A stretch of DNA of 64,000 nt, taken from positions 82,892,389-82,956,388 of the forward strand of contig NC_092809.1 in assembly GCF_040954645.1 (NCBI RefSeq), read 5' to 3'. The notes below the pieces were generated by a model, which worked only from the letters and a program-made list of their open reading frames with translations, did not search any database and was not told where the DNA came from. Shown in pieces: positions 35,020-46,259 of the stretch; position 1 is the stretch's first letter, and the number at the start of each line of letters is the position of its first letter. Made by a program: the position numbers and the translations under genes. The DNA comes from Diabrotica undecimpunctata (taxonomy: Eukaryota > Arthropoda > Insecta > Coleoptera > Chrysomelidae).

Positions 35020-35265
35020 AGTATTCTTGTCATTATATTATATTGCATACTGTATTATTAACAAAATTTTTCATAATACATTCTGATATACGCTTTCTCT
35101 TGCCGCTAACGAACAGAAGTTTTTATTAACTTTTCGGTAATATACTTATGTAGGTATTTATATTTTTAACTTCTTACCATAATGCTAGAGTACAAAAGTA
35201 GTTATACTCTACTGTATTTTTTTCGTGGGGGTTCTATTTTTTAACTGTGTGATGAATTCTTGTAT
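35020..35265 (+). repeat. family F copy 3 (right part)
   Basis: Matches 21750-21990 of copy 1: CATTTTTCATAAT…TTTCTCTT, TTTTTATTAACTTYTCG, TTATGTAGGTATTTA, CTACTGTATTTTTTTCGT, TTAACTGTGTGATGA. Between 34760 and 35020 and from 35265 to 35890 I see no coding features, only AT-rich sequence. Confidence 0.6.
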
Positions 35266-35995
35266 TTCAGTTCATACGATTTGCGTTAATTAATTTAATG
35301 ATATTTCTGGAGTTACAAGTGTATACTCAGTTTCTGTTGTTCCGTTTATTTATCTGAGATATGTTATTCATTCTTCTCTAGGGATGTACTTAATCTCAAT
35401 CAATTCTTTGATTTGGTTTTTGACCTCTTTCACATCTGTTTCAAACCCTCCGGCGTACTTTTAGGTCTTCATTTTATATAAGCATTTTTTTTCTTAGCAT
35501 TTTACTTTTACCTCTTTATAAAAGTGTGTCTATTTTTCTTTCTCAAAGAGCCTCTTTTATTTTTGTTTTTATGTTGGTATTATAATTTTTCAAATTAATT
35601 CGACATTATTTCCACTTAATTCTTTTGTTTCAGTTATTGCTCTAACCTAATTTGACATTTTTTTCCTTCAAATCATCAAATTTTCATAAATTGTTTATAT
35701 TTCGTTGTAGTAAAATTCATATTTTCCGATAAGCCTAACATATACAGCAGCGGTGTCATGAAACCGAAATAATCCAGTTCTGCATAACGTTTTTGCTGAT
35801 CGATTTACAAATAAATTTTCAAACACATCAAATTGATCATCCTTTTTACTTTCGTATACGCTCATACTTATCCAAATTAAATTTTCAATTTCCAAAAACT
35901 TATGATACCTCCTCAATCCGCAACCCTGCGCCACGGACAATATCTATTCCGGCTATCGACATCAGTCTAACAAACCTATCTCAGTTAGTTTCAAA

Positions 35996-37030
35996 TTGTC
36001 GTCAATTACAACCATCTTTTCGGCTGAATTATTCGCAATTCTAAAAAGACAACCCCTTCTACTTCTTATTAAAAAAGAACTTAAAAACATTTCAAATAAG
36101 AACATCCAAGTTCATTTTTTATGGGTGCCTTCTCATGTCAGAATTGAAGGTAACGAAGTTGTAGACAAACTAGCTAAAAACGCACCAACTAACCTGATGT
36201 CCGAAGAAAGTAACATAATGGTACAAAACGATTTAAAACCATACTTAAAACAAAAAATAATTCAAAAATGGCAACAAACTTGGAACAACACTCCATTAAG
36301 GCTATACGAAGTTAACAAACATCCATATCTTTGGAAACCAAAAGTAAAAGACAGAAGAGAGCATGTGATCGTGTCGTCTCCGGTGTAATTAATAAACGTA
36401 TGAAAAGTCGATAGCATCTTGGTGCAAGTTTCCATGTTTATTAATGTCTCAAACTATTGCGCAATATGTTGCAATATTGCGTAGTTAGCCGGTACGCCCT
36501 TATTGTGGCATTGTCTTGAAAAAGACAATGCCTTTATGGTTTATTTACTTTTGTAGAAATAAAACACAGGTTTTCTAAGAAGAAAAAAACTCAGCTTCAG
36601 AGTCTTAGAAAATTCGCAGAGCCCTTCGAGCAAAGTGCTCTAGGGAGCTACCCTCGACGGGTAAAACCATACTGACTTGAGATCCGAAAATGTCCCATAT
36701 TTAAAGATAAATTAACTTTTATATGAAACTTTTTCATTTCTCAACCAATTAAATTTAATTATAAGTTCCAGAAGGAAGGGCGATGCACATCGAGGTGCGT
36801 GATTGGTGGCACCTGATGACACCCGTCTCCATATCGGCCAGACACGACTTACTCATGGCTATTTACTACAGCGCAAAAATAAACCAGTTTGTGAAGTGTG
36901 CCACCATGTTCTAATGGTAAAACATTTTTTAATACAGTGTCCTAAATATAACAGTGAACGACTCAAATATAGCATACCCAACTGCCCTAGAAGAAAATAC
37001 AGATACCCAAAGAATAATTTCTTATCTTAA
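35996..37030 (+). pseudogene. jockey-like RNase H and C-terminal domain, split
   Basis: The first part (35996-36381) reads FSAELFAIL, NIQVHFLWVPSHVRIEGNEV and DKLAKNAP, the RNase H motif with the typical VPSH..I.GNE..D..AK signature. The second part (36824-37030) reads IGQTRLTHGYLLQR, CEVCHHVLMVKHFLIQCPKY. Translation of the two halves is offset by one base, so a 1-bp loss occurred at or before the junction as well as the insertion. The protein would have degraded the RNA strand of the LINE's own RNA-DNA hybrid. Confidence 0.75.
36382..36823. mobile_element. 442-bp non-autonomous insertion with 7-8 bp TSD
   Basis: CGTCTCC at 36375-36381 is repeated at 36824-36830, bracketing the insert inside the LINE RNase H frame. 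The termini GGTGTAATTA and (reverse complement of right end) GGTGTCATCA agree at 8 of 10 positions. The interior is GC-richer than its host and contains hairpins: GGCATTGTCTT/AAGACAATGCC at about 36509-36534 and GAGCCCTTCGAGCAAAGTGCTC near 36619-36640. There is no coding capacity. A hAT-like origin (8-bp TSD with one base lost) is possible but unproven. Confidence 0.7.
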
Positions 37031-37204
37031 AGACTGTCAACTTCTTCATAAGATTTAAAACATACATTGTAATACACATTCATATTATTATTATTAATTG
37101 TAAACTAATATATATACACTATTTGTATCAAGTGTAACATTAAATACGCTAATGCCTCTGCGTGGTAGATGCGTTTAAAAAAAAAGGTATTTTTATTTGA
37201 TTAT

Positions 37205-37710
37205 AGATTATATTAGATTTATATTAGATTAGATATTCAGTTTTGTGGAAGCGCCTGTCTTAGACAAATTAAAGGAGCGCTCCTAAGATTTTTCGGGGTT
37301 TGGCTTAAAATTAATTCGTAGTTTATTTTTATTATATTTAAGGCATCATTTAGATTTTTTTTCACTTCAGCAACAAAAGTTTTGGTTGTGCAATGTATCG
37401 TCTACATGAAAGTCCTAGTATCTACTGGTATCGGTTAATCATTTGTGTAAATGTAATACAGTGTAGGTGCCATTACGCTACCCCAAGCGAGACCATTCAT
37501 CTGCGTTCTTCATCTTACCATTGAATGATACGAAAAATTTTCTGTTCTGTAGATATACGCGGATAAAACACGTGATGTTTTTATCTAAGGCGATGTCATA
37601 CAGTTTTGGAGAAATGTCCTCTAATTTAATATGTCGTAAGTGGCATTTAGATTGACAAATACCACCCCTGATACCCGATATCTTTTGTACCCGTTGTTGC
37701 TTTTTGCAAA
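37205..37710 (-). mobile_element. jockey-like LINE, copy C (internal fragment)
   Basis: Matches the 12070-12480 part of copy A and the 26760-27230 part of copy B. It includes the sequence whose reverse complement encodes the APTLYNIYT-like RT block (about 37440-37490). It has neither the (TA)n tail nor the upstream half, so it is a fragment bounded by other repeats. Confidence 0.55.
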
Positions 37711-38009
37711 AACGGGTACGTTATTAAGTACGTTAATAAGTATTACGAATAAAAATAAATAAGCAAGAAGAATATAAGTGATCTATATTTAAACCAAATG
37801 ACAAAAAAAAGAATATTATATATACATTTACTTCTAAATTAAATATTAAATTTTGATATGCCTGACAGTGAAAGATACAAAAACACAATTATTTAAAGTT
37901 GAAATAATGATAGCTTGTACAATCACAAAGCATTTAAAACAATAAGACCGAACATATTATATGTAATTGTAATAGATATGTTGCCGAGAATCAAGTTACA
38001 CTAAGGTAC

Positions 38010-38730
38010 CGAAATATTTCTTCTTTTAGTATCTGCCATAAGTGTATCTATGTGTTTATGTGTATCTAAAATATAGTATATAGGATATTGAATTCCCTAC
38101 ATTTAAAAATCGAAATACTGAAATTAGACAGTAAAAAATTGGAATTTTAAGAATGATTTATAAATTGTTATAATTCAAATTTTACTACTTCATGAAACAA
38201 ATATTTTATTCGTCATAAACTGTAGCAATCGAAACATCGGAACGTACATTTATAATATAATAAATGTTTCAGTGCCAATGCATTAAAAAACATACTAGTA
38301 CATAAAAATGGACCCTTGCCTTTTCAAAGTTTATAATAGACACTAATTTAAGTTTATCTATAATTAAAGCAAGTAATATAAATTACCACCATAAAATATT
38401 TAACTACAATAACCAAGTACGTATTTGTGAAATTTCTCGATGACTAAATTAATTGATATTTAAATAAATTTGAAGATCCAAAACGTACCTGCTGTAAAAT
38501 TTAAAAATCTACGACTAATCAAATTATTGGCAACATCGGAGGAGTTTAGTTGGGTACGCAAAGAAATGTACACGGATCCCAAAAGTGTTTTAACCTATTA
38601 CGGAGTCCACTTAATCCGACGTATTGGTCGGAGTCCACATAAAGCGCTACCCAGATAATAATATACACGGTGTATGTTCGCCTGGAGTTAGTATAATACC
38701 GTTTTAGAACGGAGCTTACATTAACCGCTA

Positions 38731-38793
<63 letters not shown>
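38010..38793. repeat. dispersed repeat ending in (TA)n, copy 2
   Basis: Second copy of the repeat at 24120-25178, collinear down to TTAACCGCTAGATG and its TA tract (38734-38793). Here the tract is not followed by LINE sequence, which indicates that the TA tract belongs to the end of this repeat as well as to the LINE tail. Confidence 0.7.
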
Positions 38794-38797
<4 letters not shown>

Positions 38798-38875
38798 ATG
38801 ATGTATTATTTGTGAATGATGAGCAATTATTTTTATTATATCTATTATGAAACACACATATATTTCTAACCTAGC

Positions 38876-39010
38876 CAATGTAAATTTAAAATAAACTATC
38901 TTTAAATTGAAATTCTTATGAAACTAATTAAATTCTATAGACAATGTAAAATTTAAACAAACTATCTTCAAAATTGAAATTGTTATGACATTAACTAAAT
39001 TATATTAACA
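38876..39010. repeat. ~66-bp tandem duplication
   Basis: CAATGTAAATTTAAAATAAACTATCTTTAAATTGAAATT… is repeated once with small changes (…CAATGTAAAATTTAAACAAACTATCTTCAAAATTGAAATT). No coding content. Confidence 0.7.
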
Positions 39011-40040
39011 AATTTTTGTGCCTTTCTGTCACTGAATGCCTAAATGAACTGTTTTCCACTGTATAGATTATAATCACCACTCAATGTCTTCTTCGCAGCT
39101 TCGGTTATCCTTGTTTTTGTGAAATTACTTTTTCCAATTATCAGCTTCTACCAATTTAAGATATTTTTCTTCACCAGCATTTATAAACCACCAAGCAAAC
39201 CAGCAAACAGCATTTATATTTATTCTTCTTTTCTATATACCAATATCCAATCACCAAATATATTATTTAATTTTAATATTCAATTAATACTTCTTCCGTT
39301 ATCCAATCATCATTTATACATAACATAATTTTTAATCTTCAATAATATTTTCTTTATACTGTTTCTTAATCTTGATTTAACTCACTATATTGAACAATTA
39401 TAACTGATTGACTGACTCTTACTAACTTTTATACTAAAAAACTGGCCATCATAGTAACTGTAACTCATAACTGATTACTAACTGAATGGACATCTTGAAT
39501 CCAAATCACCGGGTATTTATATCTTTTTCCATATTCCAGAATCATCTAGCAAGAAATCATGTTCCATTTGTTCTATTAAATACATGTCTGAATTTTCTGG
39601 AACAAACCATTTCGCAAACAAGGCCATCTCCGGTGATCTAGAGAATTCCTTACTTTTCTATTGATAATTTTGTTGACATTCAGGCTTTTCAGATCAGAAT
39701 ATACACTTAAATCAGTAACTATATATAAATTAAACATTTTAAACTAACATATTATTATAACCCCACTTTATATTCCTAATTATGAATTTCTATCTGTCAC
39801 TTTCAAGAGTATTTTTGGTTGCCTAGTCACATGGCTCACTTAAATATATCTACAATATTATAATTATTAAAATACAACTTTTTACAATTATTATATGCTA
39901 ATTTCTTAAAAATGCCCTCACATAAATAATTTTTATAAAATTCTCTAGTATATAACTTATTAAAATAACCAAATACTTTTTATATCTAATATTATCTAGT
40001 ATATAACTTAAAAATTATTTTCTTTAAACACCAATCATCT

Positions 40041-40043
<3 letters not shown>
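39010..40043. other. no gene recognised
   Basis: AT-rich, slightly cytosine-biased sequence with no domain in any frame. The boundary TGTTATGATGT at about 38794 and TATAACCCCA at about 39760 look like LTR ends, but there is no second copy to confirm this. Confidence 0.4.

Positions 40044-40115
<72 letters not shown>
40044..40115. repeat. (TA)n tract
   Basis: About 35 TA dinucleotides, followed by CATCCTACTATCATTTTCGC. Related words (CATCC…, GCATC) sit beside the tracts at 44494-44577 and 50369-50430. Confidence 0.95.
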
Positions 40116-40119
<4 letters not shown>

Positions 40120-41202
40120 CTACTATCATTTTCGCATCGATACATTATGCTTTTACCATCAATTTAGCATCGTCTTGAAAAGTAGCATCTGTATATCGAC
40201 GCTACTTTACAAGACCTTAATAACTGTTTTCCCGTACTTGTTACAAGAATTTTAACCATATCATTGATTAGAGTTTTGATACCGTGTTGGTATTTTAAAA
40301 TATCCGCTTTCTCTTTTTATCCCTTACTGAGTTATATAAGTTTATTCCAGAAAATGATTGAGTCTAAAATGATGGTACAGTGAAAATATTATATACAGAT
40401 TCGGTAAATTTTCAACTACCGTATACGTTATTCAGTATGTGGAACAAAGAGAACACTTAATTGTTTGAGTAGAAGTGAGAGGCAGTCACCATCTCGATAG
40501 AGTAGGTATGACTTTTAAACAGTGTTGCTATTATTTCTGTTACATCTTTCCTTCTAAAATTTTAGTCCGATACATGAGTCTAAAATAATATTTAAATCCA
40601 CTACAGTTCATTGTAGAATGAAAATTAATATTGTCCCAAAAAATTCAAATAAAGTAGCCACGTAATTGTTATTTTCTAATCGATTTTATCAGTTACTTAA
40701 TTAGTTAACAAAGAACATTGATTTAAGTAATTTATGTGTGGCAACAAAGCATTGTTCCCCTCAAAAGTTGTAAAATTTTAAGCAACGCCTTCTTTCACAG
40801 TGCGAAGCGGCATAAAAATCACCGATGACCGACAGTAATTATTGGACATTCATGGGGAGTGCAGGTCTTTGCATAAAATTATTTCGTCGCCAACTTTCCG
40901 TCGGTAAATCCAAACACTTATAGGTATTCGAGTTTTAAATGTAATTTTTGTAGATTTTTAGCTGTGGTAGCTAGGAAACAAAATAATTAACAAATATTAA
41001 CTAAATATAAATATTATTTTTATAAGAAAAAAACCAACTAAAATAATTATTCTAAATAATTAAAATTAAAGGCATTTTTAAAAAATCTCTAACCAACTAA
41101 ATGTTCAAACAAACCACCATTTTAAGCTAAACAAAATCCGAATCTATCAATTAAAGCAAGTCTCATTGCATTTAGCTGATTTGGTTGTACTCGACTACAA
41201 AG

Positions 41203-41830
41203 TTAAACAATTTTCTCTTGCAATTCTGCTAAATTGGTGGCTCGTTCGAATGCATGCCGATATAATTTTGATTTTAGCATTCCCCAGAAATAAAAATCCA
41301 AGGGTGCTAAATCTGGTGATCTAGGGGGCCATTCTATTGTTCCTCGTGAATAAATTATTCGTCCAGGAAATGTTTGGTCCAAATAATTTGTAACTTCGAT
41401 TGCGTTATGTGCTGGGCAACCATCCTGTTGAAACCAAACATCATCGAAGTTGACCGCAAGGTTTCGAACTGCTGGAATAATCTGATTGCGTAATAAATCT
41501 AGATACTTTCGTCCATTCAAATTTCTCGTAATAAAAATGGACCAATTATATTATCGTTATAAATGCCAGTCCACACATTTAATTTCTTTGGGAATTGTGT
41601 TTTCACAGCATACTACAATGTTTATTGTTTATTTTCTCTAGACCAATAGCGGACGACAGATGAATTATGCCGTTTATGGATTGTGAATTAAGATTCATCG
41701 GAAAACAAAACATTTTTTAAAAAGTTATTGTTTTTAAAAAGCAGCAATAAATAACTGTATTATTTCTACAATAGAATGGTTCCCATAATAGATACCATTT
41801 CACCATTTGAATCTTTTCTTCTTGAAAATA
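41203..41830 (-). pseudogene. mariner-superfamily transposase (DDE_3, DD41D-like spacing)
   Basis: Minus-strand translation gives, from high to low coordinate, FSDES (first catalytic Asp), FPKKLNVWTGI, then an open 105-codon frame (41520-41203) with VWFQQDGCPAHNA and IEWPPRSPDLAPLDFYFWG. The second Asp (QQD) and the third (PLD, equivalent to the last Asp of mariner's SPDLAP-D block) are separated by 41 residues, as reported for rosa-type elements, against 34 in classical mariners. The upstream half has frameshifts and stops, and the N-terminal helix-turn-helix region is cut by the Tigger insertion and decayed beyond it. A functional enzyme would cut and paste the element at TA. Confidence 0.8.
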
Positions 41831-43790
41831 CAGTAGGACCTCGATAGGTCAAACCTCAATAACTTAAAAACCTCTATAACTTCAAAAAATTATATGTTCC
41901 CTTCCCATCGGAGCCCAAAACCTCTACAACTTAAAATACACAATCTCGATAACTAAAATAAATAATATCAATATTGGCCCTCAGTAACTTAAAGAAATGT
42001 TTCCACAATCTCTATAACATAAAATTGTTTACCAATGACAGCTGAACAGCTTACTGTATCATAAGTTTTGATCACTGTTGTAGAAACATCGATTTAGGTA
42101 CTGTGTGATACCTTGCTCCAAATGAGTTTAAAAAGAAAATTAACAACGCTAACATATGCTGATAAATTAAAAGCTATAGAAGCAGTGAAAATGGGTTCAA
42201 AAGAAAAGAAGTTGCGGCTCAGTTTGGAATACACGAGAATACATTATCAATCATCATGAAAAAAGAAATCGAACTATTGAAAAAACAAGAATCAGCAGAC
42301 AAAAATTGCCGAATTCCCTAATTTGGAACAGTGTTTGTTTACGTGGTTAAAACAGTGTCGAAACAAAAACATCAGTGTCAGTGGACCCATACTGAAAGAA
42401 AAGGCTGCAGTGTTCGCTAATTCACTAAAAATCGATAATTTTAAAGCCAGCAATGGCTGGTTAGAGAATTTCAATAAACGAATGATTTAGCCTTAAAAAA
42501 AAATGTGCGGCGAAAGTGGGAGCGTAAGCAAATCAGTCTGCCAAGAATGGAAATCTGACTTGCATAATTTAGTAAATAATTATGATCCCAATGATGTTTT
42601 TAATGCTGATGAAACTGGTCTGTTTTTCAAATGTCTTCCCAAAAAAACATTAACATTCAAAAATGAAAAATGTCATAGCAAGGAACGACTTACGATTCTG
42701 CTTTGTGCAAATTCTACGGGCACAGAAAAACTCAAACCTTTAATTATATAGGTAAGTCAAAAAAACCTCGGTGTTTTGCAGGTTTAAAATCACTGCCTAT
42801 GGATTATGAAGCCAATAAAAAAGCATGGATGAGAGCAGAACTTTTTAAAAAATGGCTGATTAATATAGATTAGCAAAGGGCAACTTGAAATAGAAAAATT
42901 ATTCTGTTCATCGACAACTGAACAGCACACGGGGACATACCACCATTATTAAAGGCAATCAAAGTACAATTTCTTCCACCAAACGCAACATCACAACTTC
43001 AACCTTTGGATCAGGGTATAATTAAAAATTTTAAAACATTATACAGAAAAGAAGTTTTTAGAAGAATGATAGCTGATATGGAGCAAAGTACGATTTCTTC
43101 TATCAATGTTCTTCAAGCAATGAGGATGGTGGACAAAACATGACAAAACGTAACACTCCTCACAGTGAAAAACTGCTTTAGAACCTGTGGTTTTTCTTCA
43201 GAACCTCAAGAAATCATTTTGAAGAGGAAGATAATAATGATCCTGAAGAATGGAATAACCACATGTCTGCGTTAAAGATTACTTTTGACGACTTCGTTAC
43301 TTGTGATGATAAAGTAGTCACAGCAAGGACGTTAACAGAGGAAGAAATATTCGAATCAGTTAACAACTGTATTGAAAGTGATAAAGACGATGAATTTAAT
43401 GACGACCACAAACTTCATCTAAGAACATATCAATCAACGAAGCAAGAGTGCTATAACGACTGTACGATCATTTATAGAGCAGTGTAGCAACATAAAAGAT
43501 AACGTATTCTCTTCTCTATGTTATTGAAAATCAAATCGATTTAGAATCTATGAATTGTTTACAACAAAAGAAAATCACAGACTTTTTTTAGTAGACTATA
43601 CCTTTAATTATTGCTTTAACTTTTTGTAATGTGTATAATAAATGAATGTAGTGTATAATAACTGCCTATATTTTAATGAACTTCTGACCTATATTAATCC
43701 ATCACAACATAGACCATTGATAACTTAAAACCTTTATAACTTAAAATATTTGGTTTTTCCCTTGGAATTTAACTTATCGAGGTTCTACTG
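41831..43790 (+). mobile_element. Tigger/pogo-type transposon nested in the mariner element
   Basis: The left end CAGTAGGACCTCGATA and the right end TATCGAGGTTCTACTG (reverse complement CAGTAGAACCTCGATA) are inverted repeats with one mismatch. Both are flanked by TA (41829-41830 and 43791-43792), the target duplication of this superfamily. The length of 1.96 kb and the internal CENP-B-like transposase fit. The subterminal regions hold several copies of a CCTCNATAACTTAAAA-like word. It landed inside the mariner transposase gene, so it is the younger of the two. Confidence 0.9.
42122..43487 (+). pseudogene. Tigger/pogo-type transposase (CENP-B-like), pseudogene
   Basis: From the ATG at 42122 the frame starts MSLKRKLTTLTYADKLKAIE, the first CENP-B-type helix-turn-helix. 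After a frameshift it continues into the second DNA-binding domain (WLKQCRNKN, GPILKEKAAVFA, NGWLENFNKR). The DDE domain follows, with FNADETGLFFKCLP (first Asp), LFIDN (second Asp) and FLPPNATSQLQPLDQGII (NATS-QLQPLD block). At least three frameshifts and several stops break it. The C-terminal acidic region (…DDEFNDDHK) fills 43263-43487. The ancestor would have moved the element at TA sites. Confidence 0.85.
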
Positions 43791-44490
43791 TATACGCTTG
43801 GCATGTTAATTATTTGTTTTCAACCTTTTACCACGACAGCTAAAAATCAAAGAAATAGACCTTACCTTATTGACCTTAAACCTGCTGTACAGATTAGCAC
43901 CGCCTATTCTTTTGAGGGGAAGTCGTAGAGAGGGCAAATGGTTTATACTATTTGTCTGTCTACTAAAGTGCGTTATTTATTTAGCTCACGCTGTTGTCGT
44001 ATCTCAATTTCTCAATTCAGTGTTCTTTGTTAATTAATTAAGTAATGATATAATCGTTTAAAAAATAACACTTACATGATTACTTCATGTAAGGTTTGTT
44101 GGGGCAATATTAATTTTCATTATACAATGAACTGTAGTGGATTTAAACATTATGTTACACTCATGTATCCGACTAATGTTTTAGAAGGAGTTATGTTACA
44201 GAAATTTCGCAACACTGTTTAAAAATTAGACTCGCTACTCTAATATGCGTATATTGTGTCTCACTCGTATTCAAACAATTAAGTGTTATCTTTGTTCCAC
44301 ATACTGAATAACGTATACGGTAGTTGAAATCTTGCCGAATCGGTATATTTAGTTCAGGGTTTTACCGTTTACTCGCTGCCATTATATACATGAAAATGTA
44401 TATCCCACTTTCATTATCAATCATTTTAGCATCAGAAATTTGGCATCGCTGTTGAATATAATATTACCCACAACGAAATAGTAAATTTAA

Positions 44491-44493
<3 letters not shown>

Positions 44494-44577
<84 letters not shown>
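44494..44577. repeat. (TA)n tract
   Basis: About 41 TA dinucleotides, followed by TTTTCATCCACAAATCATTC. It lies about 150 bp outside the right TIR of the mariner element, as the tract at 40044 lies outside the left one. Confidence 0.95.
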
Positions 44578-44579
<2 letters not shown>

Positions 44580-44619
44580 CATCCACAAATCATTCTGGCA
44601 TCATGTTTGGTTAAAAGTA

Positions 44620-45605
44620 ACGGCTTATGATATATTGCATCTACCTATTGTATCTTCGCTCTAATTGGTCCAGTCGCGACGTACATTCCCTCAAATGATA
44701 GGATTTAACCAATAAAATACAATAAGACAGAAAAATCAAATATAGCAAAATGTCAAAAAGGCCATAATTATATATCTTCGTTTCTATAAGTCCCATCGTG
44801 ACGTACAGTATCTCAAATGACAGGATTTAATCAATTGAAAACAATGAAATAAAAAAATTAAATACAGCAACATGTCCAAAGGGCCGTAGTCACGTATCTT
44901 CGGTCCTATTAGTCCAATCATGACGTATAGTACCTCTTATGATAGGATTTAACATAAAGAATACAATGGGATAGAAAAGTCAAATGCAGAACAATGTCAA
45001 AAGGGCCTTAGTTGTGTATCTTTAGTTCTATTAGTCCAATCATGACGTGCTGTACCTCAAATGAAAGGATTTAACAAATAAAAGACAATGAGGTATAAAA
45101 ATTAAATGGAGTAGCATGTCAAAATGGCCTTAGTTATGTATCTTCGGCTATATTAGTCCAATCGTGACGTACGATATCTCAAATGATAGCACTTAACCAA
45201 TAGAATACAATGACACAGAAATCAAATACAGCATCACGTCAAAAGGGCCTTAGTTACGTATCTTCGTTTTTAGTAGCCCAATCGTGACGTACAGTACCTC
45301 AAATAATAGGATTTAACCAATCGAATACAATAAGATAGAAAAATAAAATACATCAGCTTGTCAAAAGGGCCTTAGTTATGTACATGCGGTCCTATTAGTC
45401 CAATCATGACGTTTCGTACCTCAAATGATAGAATTTAACAAATAGAATACAATGAGATATAAAAATTAAATAGAGTAGCCTGGCAAAAGTGCCTTAGTTA
45501 TGTATCTTCGATCCTATTAGTCCAATCGTGACGTACAGTACCTCAAATGGTACCATTTAACCAATAGAATACTACGACGTAGAAATCAAATACATCAACA
45601 CGCTT
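44620..45605. repeat. 122-bp satellite, eight tandem copies
   Basis: The word GACGTA/GACGT recurs at 44678, 44800, 44922, 45044, 45166, 45286, 45408 and 45530, giving periods of 122 bp (one of 120). The consensus includes GTATCTTCGGTCCTATTAG, TCCAATCGTGACGTACAGTA, CCTCAAATGATAGGATTTAA, CCAATAGAATACAATGAGA and TGTCAAAAGGGCCTTAGTTA. The units are diverged by point changes. A short further stretch of monomer sequence (GATAGGATTTAACAAATAGAATGACAG) is at 46203-46229, beyond the RTE fragment, so the array was once longer. Confidence 0.9.
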
Positions 45606-45659
45606 TAACGGAGATAATACGATGGTGTATTACTATATAGACATACGTCCACTTTTAGT

Positions 45660-46110
45660 TAACTACTTAGTATGTATTCTGTACTTTGCTTTACGGTTGT
45701 TGAGGCATGGACTCTTAAACAGAAGAATGTTAAAAATCTTGACAGCTTTGAGATGTGGTGCTACCGGTGTATACTAAAAATAAGTTGGGTGGATAAAATT
45801 ACAAATGAAGAGGTAATACGCAGAATTAATAACGATCCAGAAGTTATACTGAATATAAAAAAGAGAAAACTTGAATAGTTTGGCCTCCTGATGAGAGGAC
45901 AAAAGTACACATTCCTACAAAATATAATGCAAGGAAAAATCCAAGGACGCACAAATCCAGGCCGTAGAAAAATGTCCTGGATGCGAAATTTAAGACAGTG
46001 GTTTGGCTGTACCACTAACGAATTATTCAAAACAGCAGTAAATAAAATTAGAATTGCCCTAATGATATCAATCTCCGATAGGAGAGGCACTCAAAGAAGA
46101 AGATATGATA
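45660..46110 (+). mobile_element. RTE-like LINE 3' fragment within the satellite
   Basis: Reads EAWTLKQKNVKNLDSFEMW, CYRCILKISWVDKITNEEV, then after a frameshift LQNIMQGKIQGR and GRRKMSWMRNLRQWFGCTT, ending with a GAAGAAGAAGAT tail (46096-46107). This is the C-terminal domain and simple-repeat tail of the RTE group found at 53.6-57.6 kb. Satellite monomer sequence lies on both sides, so it inserted into the array. Confidence 0.75.
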
Positions 46111-46259
46111 AACTCGAAAAATCTCCAACGTTCACTGTTAGACATATGCCTCCCGTTCAGTGCACACATTTACTGCTTCTTAACGCTGTGACGAGAATGA
46201 GATAGGATTTAACAAATAGAATGACAGAAAACTAAACAAGACAGTGTGTCAAACGTGGA

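Larger units (their letters stand above)
35890..37182 (+). mobile_element. jockey-like LINE 3' end with poly(A), interrupted
   Basis: Carries RNase H-domain sequence and the C-terminal Cys/His segment of a jockey-type ORF2. A 3'UTR follows (…GCTAATGCCTCTGCGTGGTAGATGCGTTT) and ends in an A9 tract at about 37174-37182. The copy is 5'-truncated within RNase H and is split by the 442-bp insertion at 36382-36823. Its strand is opposite to copies A-D and its tail is poly(A) rather than (TA)n, so it is a different jockey lineage. Confidence 0.7.
40398..44341 (-). mobile_element. mariner-type (rosa-like) transposon with long TIRs, hosting Tigger
   Basis: The left arm starting GATTCGG at 40398 and the right arm ending CCGAATC at 44341 are inverted copies. 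The first 70 bp or so (CAACTACCGTATACGTTATT, CAGTATGTGGAACAAAGA…) are nearly identical, and similarity continues inward past AACAGTGTTGC and CCCCTCAAAAG for about 370-430 bp. Inside is a decayed mariner-superfamily transposase (minus) and a nested Tigger-type element. Without the nested element the transposon is about 2.0 kb. Long TIRs are unusual for plain mariners. The exact outer ends and the expected TA target site are not certain. Confidence 0.75.

Noticed and set aside
38794..39770. Possible solo LTR (TGTTATGATGT … TATAACCCCA)
   Set aside because: Only end-like words are visible; there is no TSD, no second copy and no coding sequence.
44620..45605. 122-bp repeats as a CRISPR-like or regulatory CRE array because of TGACGTA
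   Set aside because: The units are contiguous with no spacers, the period is a satellite's, and the genome is eukaryotic; TGACGT is simply part of the monomer.
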